A DNA stretch of 5,620 bases from Alphaproteobacteria bacterium. Its GTDB lineage: Bacteria > Pseudomonadota > Alphaproteobacteria > Rhizobiales > Hyphomicrobiaceae. A program made the translations under genes and the position numbers. The DNA lies in NCBI GenBank assembly GCA_024279745.1, contig JAJRRE010000204.1, positions 1 to 5,620 of the forward strand, written 5' to 3'. Below, in pieces: positions 1 to 4,944 of the stretch. The notes beneath the pieces are model-generated. The model was not told where the DNA came from. It saw only the letters and a program-made list of their open reading frames with translations, and did no database searches. How positions within the stretch are numbered: position 1 is the first letter of the stretch; every line of letters starts with the position of its first letter.

Positions 1-293
1 CGTTCCGCGCGGGTCAGCCGTTCAGCGTCCGACAATCCCCCTGCCACACCGGCAAAAGCCGCCGGGTCGGGCTTGGCAGTAACGCCGGCCATGACGGCGC
101 TATCAAGTGCCGCCTGCAAAGATGATTTGGCGGAATAAGCGCGGCCATAATCGATGGCAATACCGCCTGCCCCCATGAACACCACCGCGGACAATGCAAA
201 AATAATGGCAACACTGCCATTTTTATGCCGCACGAATGAACGCACAAAATTTGCCGTTTTCACTAATCCTCTACGCTGCCAGTTCTTGACCAT
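1..293 (-). CDS. TadE/TadG-like Flp pilus assembly protein, N-terminal part (cut by the window edge)
   Basis: Reading down the minus strand from ATG at 293-291 gives 97 open codons that run off position 1. A basic N-terminus (residues 1-24) is followed by Asn-Gly-Ser and one hydrophobic membrane segment, about residues 28-47. Next come Asp48-Tyr49-Gly-Arg and the helix LQAALDSAVMAG (59-70). This order is the hallmark of the TadE/TadG N-terminal domain, in which a single transmembrane anchor precedes a large periplasmic part. Family members belong to the tad machinery that builds Flp pili for surface attachment; many TadG proteins also carry a von Willebrand A domain, which would lie beyond the edge. 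The start is supported by AGAGG at 304-300, six bases upstream. TadG is more likely than TadE because of the glycine-rich segment and the LQAALDSA helix, but without the C-terminus the exact member cannot be fixed. No other tad gene is visible. Confidence 0.85.
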   Translation of the reverse strand, partial: MVKNWQRRGLVKTANFVRSFVRHKNGSVAIIFALSAVVFMGAGGIAIDYGRAYSAKSSLQAALDSAVMAGVTAKPDPAAFAGVAGGLSDAERLTRAE

Positions 294-383
294 AACACGC
301 CTCTGCACATTTAGATTGGAAACCAAATACACCGTGCAAGATATGAAACGAGCCACCCACAGCTCGCTCTCGCCGGTGTAATG

Positions 384-395
384 TTGTGCTCACAA
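384..395. promoter_or_regulatory. Operator-like palindrome TTGTG-CT-CACAA upstream of the TadG-like gene
   Basis: TTGTG (384-388) and CACAA (391-395) are exact reverse complements with a two-base centre, about 90 bases upstream of the TadG-like start. Size and symmetry suit a dimeric regulator site. The TGTGAGCACA core recalls LacI- or CRP-type half-sites, but that resemblance is loose and no regulator is identified. A 10-bp inverted repeat can arise by chance. Confidence 0.3.
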
Positions 396-510
396 TGTCA
401 GAAACTTTTGAAATACTGATTAATTCGTATTCGTGCATTTGGCCGCACCCGGTCATTTCACAGCTCTTAGTAAATAATTACTTATAAATTGTGCGCCGCC
501 AATGCAGAAT

Positions 511-546
511 AAAAAAAGCAGCACGGCTTATCACCATGCTGCTTTT
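511..546 (-). terminator. Rho-independent terminator for the gene at 658-1053
   Basis: AAAAGCAGCA (514-523) pairs perfectly with TGCTGCTTTT (537-546) across a 13-base loop. Read on the minus strand, the stem ends in a run of seven T (complement of 511-517), the classic intrinsic terminator form. It lies about 110 bases past the stop codon of the Cys-rich protein gene and upstream of the TadG-like gene, so it would separate the two transcripts. In the plus direction there are also four T at the stem end, but no plus-strand gene needs it. Confidence 0.7.
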
Positions 547-560
547 CAAAAATTTGAAAA
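543..560. repeat. AT-rich inverted repeat overlapping the terminator stem
   Basis: TTTTCAAA (543-550) and TTTGAAAA (553-560) are exact reverse complements separated by two A. The left arm shares 543-546 with the terminator stem, so the two structures could not form together in one RNA. It could be a protein site or simply AT-rich sequence. Confidence 0.35.
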
Positions 561-657
561 TAATAGTAGCGCCTAAATCCGAACCGCCAGTTTTGTTCAC
601 ATGGCCAATATTATTCGCGCCCCAGTTTATTCGCACGCCCGTTTAGGCGCGAGGCTT

Positions 658-1053
658 TTACTCGCAAACCCGTTCGCGCCAGCATTTATAACGACCACCG
701 CTGCAAACTCGCTCATCATAGCGGTTATACCAGCATTCGCGCCGCCCAACCCAGCCACAACGCTTGGGTCCCCGATAACAACTATATTGCCGATAACGGC
801 GAGGCTTATAGGACGAATAATTATAATTATGCCGCGCCCGCCGCGCCGCACGACGACGTGCGCGCCGCTTACGTTCCGAGCGCCGGATTTCGCTGGCGAC
901 AATTGCCGAACCAATCGCACCCAGCACAATCCCCGCCACGATCCGTCCATCGCGGCTACCAGCCTGGGCCGGGGCGGCAGTGCTAAAACTCACACCAAGC
1001 GCCATCATCAGCGCCATACTCATCTGCAGTAACGTCTTTGATTTGGAGATCAT
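658..1053 (-). CDS. Small secreted basic protein with six cysteines (hypothetical)
   Basis: This is a 131-residue protein of unknown function. Residues 1-31 form a Sec signal peptide: Lys at 4 and 6, a hydrophobic Met/Leu/Ala core, and Ala-Pro-Ala-Gln-Ala before a likely cleavage after Ala31. The mature part begins with a second hydrophobic stretch (about 38-53) containing GIVLGAIG, resembling a glycine-zipper or membrane-associated helix. A strongly Arg-rich segment follows (57-74), then a Tyr/Arg/Gly-rich tail with cysteines at 92, 99, 107, 117, 124 and 130. Six periplasmic cysteines could make three disulphides, which is inference. The start is supported by GGGGTG at 1066-1061, seven bases upstream of ATG, and by the signal peptide. 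The terminator at 511-546 lies downstream. Small exported proteins of this kind are common and mostly uncharacterised in Alphaproteobacteria. I do not recognise a named family; a cell-envelope role is only a guess. Confidence 0.75.
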   Translation of the reverse strand: MISKSKTLLQMSMALMMALGVSFSTAAPAQAGSRDGRIVAGIVLGAIGSAIVASEIRRSERKRRARRRAARRARHNYNYSSYKPRRYRQYSCYRGPKRCGWVGRRECWYNRYDERVCSGGRYKCWRERVCE

Positions 1054-1230
1054 AAGGTTTCACCCCTGTTTGAGGATACCTGCCCGGCATCCACTCGGCA
1101 CATAAGATATGATCCAGACTTCATGCCAGACCATGCAATATTGGATTTACGACCTTGATATGTGCGACGGGCGTGAACCGCTGCCGCCAAGGACCGGGGC
1201 ATTTGAACACTCCCCGTCAAGTTGGTCTGA

Positions 1231-1245
1231 TTTGCCAAAGGCAAA
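1231..1245. repeat. Short hairpin TTTGCC-AAA-GGCAAA
   Basis: This is a perfect six-base inverted repeat with a three-base centre, in the gap between the two minus-strand genes. No T-run follows on either strand, so it does not look like a terminator. It could be a regulator site or a leader hairpin for the gene at 658-1053. Confidence 0.3.
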
Positions 1246-1371
1246 CCACCGCTTGAGCATCCTTATTGAGCCATATTTCAGATGAACGCTTTGTGAACGG
1301 GTAAGGCGGGTGGCCGCAAGCCCCGAATTTTCATCATCCGTTTCGGGCCATGCACGTGGCCGGGCCTGGCA

Positions 1372-1392
1372 AGGGGGCTGCTTTAGCCCCCT
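1372..1392 (-). terminator. GC-rich hairpin, possible terminator of the gene at 1462-1827
   Basis: AGGGGGCT (1372-1379) pairs with AGCCCCCT (1385-1392) around a five-base loop, giving a strong 8-bp stem. It lies about 70 bases past the stop codon of the Tyr-rich protein gene, the expected place for a terminator. Only two T follow it on the minus strand, so it is not a textbook intrinsic terminator. It may instead stabilise the mRNA 3' end or assist Rho-dependent termination. Confidence 0.4.
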
Positions 1393-1461
1393 CGTTTCGC
1401 CCCCTCACACCAGTGCGATTTCCGCAAAATCATAGGGATAGCAGGGTGCTTCGTTCTTTGC

Positions 1462-1827
1462 TCAACGCGCCCAGCGCCGCGCGGATCTGCGGGACTTTTT
1501 ATAGCCCCAGGCAGGGTAATAGCGGTATTTGTGAGCACTGCGCACCGTACGATGACGATGGGCCTTGCGGGCGGGAACCCAATAGCGCGATGTCGATTTG
1601 GTATAATAGCGGCGCGGCACATAGCGATAGGCATAAGGGTCGCTATGAGTACGAGACTTATAAACGTGCCGATAGCGCGGATTATAAATTCGGTGAGTGA
1701 TTGTGCGGGTGCGGCCCCATCCATCGGAAAAATCGGTGCCGAACCATCCCGCCTGGGCAGCATTGGGAGCCGCCAGTGAAACACAAAACAAGACCGCCAA
1801 TGCGGCCAATAAACTCTTAAAACGCAT
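1462..1827 (-). CDS. Small secreted Tyr/Arg/His-rich protein (hypothetical)
   Basis: This 121-residue protein is of unknown function. Residues 1-26 are a clear Sec signal peptide: Arg2 and Lys4, a hydrophobic core (6-20), and Asn-Ala-Ala-Gln-Ala before a likely cut after Ala26. Cys15 lies in the core but lacks a proper lipobox, so a lipoprotein is unlikely. The mature 95 residues start Gly-Trp-Phe-Gly and are extremely basic and aromatic. They contain 13 tyrosines (such as Tyr65, 67, 69, 74, 75, 101, 103, 104), many Arg and His, and few acidic residues. A tight SD, GAGGAG at 1839-1834, sits six bases before ATG. The gene has the same strand, size class and character (signal peptide plus Tyr/Arg-rich mature part) as the gene at 658-1053. 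I see no clear alignment, and this one has no mature cysteines. It is divergent from the type I secretion genes. Confidence 0.75.
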   Translation of the reverse strand: MRFKSLLAALAVLFCVSLAAPNAAQAGWFGTDFSDGWGRTRTITHRIYNPRYRHVYKSRTHSDPYAYRYVPRRYYTKSTSRYWVPARKAHRHRTVRSAHKYRYYPAWGYKKSRRSARRWAR

Positions 1828-1880
1828 TACTTACTCCTCGATAATAGCGCGAAGTCGAGATAAAGTTAATAAACACTGAA

Positions 1881-1953
1881 AGTGCTAACGAAGGCTTAAG
1901 GCGAAGCAATCGGAAAACCGAATGCTGGTACATTGGAAGTGCTGTTAGCCACT
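1881..1953. repeat. Inverted repeat with inner hairpin in the divergent region
   Basis: AGTGCTAAC (1881-1889) is complementary to GTTAGC-c-ACT (1944-1953) with one bulged base. Between the arms lies the small hairpin TCGG-AAAA-CCGA (1910-1921). Transcribed from either strand this could fold, for instance as the 5' leader of the Tyr-rich protein gene. No known riboswitch or RNA family is recognised. Confidence 0.3.
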
Positions 1954-2106
1954 ACCGCGCATTGACTTCAAGACTGCACCTAGCGAAATGGCCAGGCCCG
2001 CGCAGGATTGCTTGCGCTCTTAATTAAATCCTCACCATGCTAAATTAAACTGCAACACATGTCTGTGTGACAACAGGCATTGCAAAATATCATGTATAAA
2101 TCGCGG

Positions 2107-2159
2107 CCGGATTATCAGACAATAGGTTTCATTTAGAATTCCACGCCGCATTAATCCGG
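2107..2159. promoter_or_regulatory. Inverted repeat CCGGATTA / TAATCCGG just before the ABC gene start
   Basis: CCGGATTA (2107-2114) and TAATCCGG (2152-2159) are exact reverse complements with 37 bases between them. The right arm includes the in-frame TAA (2152-2154) that bounds the ABC reading frame and ends one base before the TTG codon at 2161. It could be a two-site operator or an mRNA hairpin near the start. Which applies cannot be told from sequence alone. Confidence 0.35.
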
Positions 2160-2160
2160 T

Positions 2161-4944
2161 TTGACCTGCCTTACCAGGGCACCCAAAGATAACGTTAAGG
2201 TTCATCGAGCAGTGCCGCGTTCTAACCAGTCAAATCCAACTGATGCGCCTGCGCGCCAACAGGAGCCACTTGCGGACACCGCACCTGCTGAGGCTAGACG
2301 GCGTTCAATGCAGGACATTCTGGCGCTCAATGGCTTAGGCTCGATCTCGATCACGCCGCGCCAAGACGCCGCTCAGCCGCTACCGGCCGGAATTGAAACA
2401 GTAGCGCTGCCAAACGAGCCTGGCGCGGACGCCATACCAATCGGCGCCAATACTACTCCAGAACACCCGCGCAAACCAGAACACCCGCGCATAGATGGTC
2501 GCGCGCAAGATCATGGCGCGCACGAAACGCACAGTACGGCGCGCCAACCGACATCGGCACAGCGCAACTCCCAGCGTCTGCGCAAGGCATTGTCACGCCG
2601 TCTGACGGAGAAAAAGGAAACCGCCAACCCTGGCGTGCAGCGCCTGATTGAGCCTATAGCGGTCAGTTATCAACCGCCAAAACCGCACTATGAGCATGTC
2701 AAACTAGCGGCGTTAAAACAAAACTCCGGCAGCGGCGGCGGCGAAGCGAAATCAAAGGCAAGCGTCCCATCGCGCAAAACCAATTCAGTTCCAGCGCCAA
2801 ATCCATCGCCACCGCTTGGCAATGCTGGTCCGCCGCCCATGCGGCATATGCCGCCTAATGTGCAAGACAAATTACGGGCCTTTACTGGCGCAGCGCCTAA
2901 GCCACCACAGCCGCGCCAATCGGACCGCCCAGGCGATCATGAAAGCCCCCCGCTTACCCAACAACACGCTGGTCCGCTTCCCAGTCCTGATCCAAATCAA
3001 AATCAAAGCCCTAGTCCTAATTCTAGTCCTGATGGGTCCCAGCCGCAACGCCAACCAAGCGCTACTCAGACGTCGCCAGAATTTGAACCGTCACCATCAC
3101 CAACACACCCGCACCCGTTGTCATCCGGTGCGACGGGAAGCGAATTGCGCGCGGCGCTCTATGCCTCCAAACGTGCCTTCATTGCCGCGGGCATATTCTC
3201 CATGGTCATTAATTTGCTCATGTTAACCGGCCCCATTTTCATGTTGCAGGTCTATGACCGGGTCATGGCATCGGGTTCAATCCCCACATTGGTTGTGTTG
3301 TTCGCCATGACCGTTATGCTTTATCTTGTGCTTGGACTTTTGGAACTGGCGCGCTCGCGCATTATCGTGCGCATCGGTGTCGACGTGGATCGGCGGATCG
3401 GCGCCCGCGTATTCCAGGCAGCCATTCAGCGCAGCGTTACTACGCCGGAAAGCTCGGCCCATATCATGCGCGAGCTGGAACATCTGCGCAGTTTCATCGC
3501 CGGCCCCGGCCCCCTCACCTTTTTCGACGCGCCCTGGACGCCGATCTATCTGATCATCATTTTTGCCCTGCACTGGTTGCTTGGTGTGGCAGCTGCAATT
3601 GGCGGTGCGGGTTTGGTGGCGCTTGCCCTATTCAGCGAATACCGCTCCCGCGCGGTCATGCAAGAAGCGACCTTAAGCGCCGCCGCCAGTCTTGATCTGG
3701 CTCAATCTGGGCAACAGGGCGCGCAGACCATTACCGCTTTGGGGATGATGGGCGCGTATCGCTCACGCTGGCAAGCGGCAAATCGCCAATCGCTGGCATG
3801 GCAGGTGTTAGTGGCCGACCGGCTGGGCTCGTCATCTGCATGGTCGAAGTCACTGCGCCTGGCCATGCAGTCGACCATGCTGGCCATCGGCGCCGCACTT
3901 GCCGTTAGCGGACAGATCAGTGCCGGCACGATCGTTGCTGCCTCAATCATATTTGGCCGGGCGCTGTCGCCGGTTGAACAGGCTATCGGCCAATGGCGTT
4001 CTTTTGCGCGTGCCCGCGAAGCCTATGAGCGGCTGAACGAATTGCTGCGCGAATGTCCCGAGCCCAGACAGACAACCGCCCTGCCCAGACCAAAGGGACA
4101 ATTGGACGTCGACAATCTTAAAGTGGCCGCACGCGACACGCGCACCCTTATCCTGTCCAACTTGAACTTTTCGATTGCGCCTGGCCAAGTTCTGGCGGTC
4201 ATCGGCCCCAGTGCGGCAGGCAAGTCAACCTTGGCCCGGGCGCTGGTTGGATTGTGGCCGCCAATGGGGGGATGCGTACGTCTTGATGGCGCGCGCCTGG
4301 ACCAATGGCCACGCGAAGAACTGGGCAAACATATTGGTTATCTGCCGCAATGTGTCGAGCTGTTTCCCGGCACGGTACGCGATAACATTGCGCGCTTTCA
4401 AGAAGACGCCAATGACGAGGCCGTTATTGCCGCTGCGCAAATGGCCCATGCACATGAGTTGATTACCGCCCTGCCGCAAGGCTATGACACGAAGCTGGGA
4501 ACAGCGGCCAGCTTTCTGTCGGGCGGCCAGCGCCAACGCATTGCTCTGGCCCGCGCCCTATATGGTAATCCAGCATTTATTGTGATGGATGAGCCCAATG
4601 CCAATCTCGACCGGCTGGGCGACGAAGCGCTGGATCGAGCTATTGCTGGAATGCGCGAACGCGGCCAGACCATCGTCTTGATCTCGCACCGGGTGGGAGC
4701 GCTCGCCCGCGCCGATTTCGTACTCTATATTGACAAAGGGGTTCAGCGCGCCTTTGGCCCCTATGACGAGGTTATGCAATTGTTGCAATGTGGCAAGCAG
4801 CCCGCACGACCCTCACCAATGCAGCGGGAACAACAGCAGACCACCGCCAATACGTCACTGCAATCGCAATCGGGGCAATCGCAATCGGGTCAATCGGCAC
4901 CCCATCCAGCCGCCCGCGCCAACTGGGACCAGGAGGCGCCATGA
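2161..4944 (+). CDS. PrtD-type type I secretion ABC transporter (permease/ATPase) with long Pro/Gln-rich N-terminus
   Basis: This protein should export an unfolded protein substrate across both membranes, together with a fusion protein and a TolC-like channel. Residues 1 to about 325 are low-complexity, rich in Pro, Gln, Ser and Arg. The exporter core follows: membrane segments near 339-361, 375-396, 461-475, 476-492, 568-583 and 588-604, including the PrtD-like MLQVYDRVMASGS (361-373). The ATPase domain is intact: Walker A GPSAAGKST (682-690), Q-loop Gln730, signature LSGGQ (786-790), Walker B with Asp810 and Glu811, D-loop 815-817 and H-loop His843. Residues from about 876 are a Gln/Ser-rich tail. 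Family members are usually about 550-600 residues, so 927 is exceptional. The start is uncertain. TTG at 2161 follows an in-frame stop at 2152 but has no visible ribosome site. GTG at 2212 has AAGG eleven bases upstream, and ATG at 2308 is also possible. TTGACC at 2161 could even be a -35 box. The next gene overlaps by ATGA. Confidence 0.93.
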   Translation: MTCLTRAPKDNVKVHRAVPRSNQSNPTDAPARQQEPLADTAPAEARRRSMQDILALNGLGSISITPRQDAAQPLPAGIETVALPNEPGADAIPIGANTTPEHPRKPEHPRIDGRAQDHGAHETHSTARQPTSAQRNSQRLRKALSRRLTEKKETANPGVQRLIEPIAVSYQPPKPHYEHVKLAALKQNSGSGGGEAKSKASVPSRKTNSVPAPNPSPPLGNAGPPPMRHMPPNVQDKLRAFTGAAPKPPQPRQSDRPGDHESPPLTQQHAGPLPSPDPNQNQSPSPNSSPDGSQPQRQPSATQTSPEFEPSPSPTHPHPLSSGATGSELRAALYASKRAFIAAGIFSMVINLLMLTGPIFMLQVYDRVMASGSIPTLVVLFAMTVMLYLVLGLLELARSRIIVRIGVDVDRRIGARVFQAAIQRSVTTPESSAHIMRELEHLRSFIAGPGPLTFFDAPWTPIYLIIIFALHWLLGVAAAIGGAGLVALALFSEYRSRAVMQEATLSAAASLDLAQSGQQGAQTITALGMMGAYRSRWQAANRQSLAWQVLVADRLGSSSAWSKSLRLAMQSTMLAIGAALAVSGQISAGTIVAASIIFGRALSPVEQAIGQWRSFARAREAYERLNELLRECPEPRQTTALPRPKGQLDVDNLKVAARDTRTLILSNLNFSIAPGQVLAVIGPSAAGKSTLARALVGLWPPMGGCVRLDGARLDQWPREELGKHIGYLPQCVELFPGTVRDNIARFQEDANDEAVIAAAQMAHAHELITALPQGYDTKLGTAASFLSGGQRQRIALARALYGNPAFIVMDEPNANLDRLGDEALDRAIAGMRERGQTIVLISHRVGALARADFVLYIDKGVQRAFGPYDEVMQLLQCGKQPARPSPMQREQQQTTANTSLQSQSGQSQSGQSAPHPAARANWDQEAP
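2458..2491 (+). repeat. Direct repeat of a 16-base unit in the ABC N-terminal extension
   Basis: CCAGAACACCCGCGCA occurs at 2458-2473 and again at 2476-2491, a period of 18 bases. The reading frame is kept and the repeat encodes EHPRKPEHPR. It suggests that the extension grows by slippage or short duplication. Confidence 0.8.
4861..4897 (+). repeat. 15-bp tandem repeat in the 3' end of the ABC gene
   Basis: CAATCGCAATCGGGG (4861-4875) is followed by CAATCGCAATCGGGT (4876-4890) and a partial third copy from 4891. The unit length is a multiple of three and encodes the Gln-Ser-Gln-Ser-Gly repeat of residues 901-912. It lies outside the ATPase fold in a probably disordered tail, so its length may vary between strains. 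Confidence 0.8.
4931..4936 (+). promoter_or_regulatory. Ribosome binding site of the fusion protein gene
   Basis: AGGAGG is a perfect Shine-Dalgarno match inside the last codons of the ABC gene. It is four bases from ATG at 4941 and seven from ATG at 4944. The better spacing favours 4944, while 4941 gives the ATGA overlap; the two differ by one Met. Confidence 0.8.

Larger units (their letters stand above)
294..657. other. Intergenic region between the TadG-like gene and the Cys-rich secreted protein gene
   Basis: This 364-base stretch is clearly more AT-rich than its neighbours, especially 465-570. It should hold the promoter of the minus-strand TadG-like gene and the 3' end of the minus-strand gene at 658-1053. 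It contains the palindrome at 384-395, the terminator at 511-546 and an overlapping AT-rich inverted repeat at 543-560. A 9-bp inverted repeat, GCGCCTAAA (569-577) with TTTAGGCGC (642-650), may also bracket the end of the upstream gene, or may be chance. Short open frames here, such as the minus frame at 271-456, show no family features. No convincing -35/-10 pair was found. Confidence 0.6.
1054..1461. other. Intergenic region between the two small secreted protein genes
   Basis: These 408 bases hold no gene I can support. A 64-codon minus-strand frame (1244-1050) overlaps the next gene's start by ATGA, but it lacks a signal peptide, hydrophobic core or recognisable motif. The stretch should contain the promoter of the gene at 658-1053; CTTGAC on the minus strand near 1223-1218 resembles a -35 box, but no good -10 lies at the right distance. 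Hairpins occur at 1231-1245, at 1346-1361 (GGCCA/TGGCC, six-base loop) and at 1372-1392. A small RNA or an untranslated leader remains possible. Confidence 0.5.
1828..2160. other. Divergent intergenic region upstream of the type I secretion genes
   Basis: These 333 bases separate the minus-strand gene ending its leader at 1828 from the plus-strand ABC gene, so both promoters should lie here. The part from 2020 to 2150 is AT-rich. TTGACT at 1962-1967 matches a -35 box, but the sequence 17 bases on (GAAATG) is a poor -10. TATAAA at 2095-2100 is a good -10-like hexamer without a matching -35. On the minus strand TTAACT and TATTAT sit 17 bases apart, but TATTAT (1846-1841) abuts the ribosome site, too close for a usable start. 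Inverted repeats at 1881-1953, 2056-2069 (ACACA-TGTC-TGTGT) and 2107-2159 are present. No gene is supported. Confidence 0.5.

Noticed and set aside
601..1032. Plus-strand 143-codon frame antisense to the Cys-rich protein gene
   Set aside because: The minus frame has a proper signal peptide, an SD-like site and a downstream terminator. The plus product is a Thr/Pro/Arg-rich shadow without features.
1050..1244. 64-codon minus-strand frame overlapping the Cys-rich protein start by ATGA
   Set aside because: The ATGA overlap looks operonic, but the translation has no signal peptide, membrane segment or motif and the composition looks non-coding.
1350..1784. Plus-strand 116-codon frame (1350-1700) and minus-strand 133-codon frame (1383-1784)
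   Set aside because: Both overlap the Tyr-rich protein gene, which alone has a strong ribosome site and signal peptide at its start.
1462..1827. Lipoprotein reading of the Tyr-rich protein (Cys15 in the signal region)
   Set aside because: The residues before Cys15 are Val-Leu-Phe, which do not fit a lipobox, and a standard Ala-X-Ala cleavage site lies further on.
1834..1869. Minus-strand promoter TTAACT - 17 bases - TATTAT
   Set aside because: The hexamers and spacing are fair, but transcription would begin within the GAGGAG ribosome site, leaving no usable leader.
1962..1990. Plus-strand promoter with TTGACT at -35
   Set aside because: The -35 box is good, but the hexamer 17 bases on is GAAATG and neighbouring spacings are no better, so it is not listed as a promoter.
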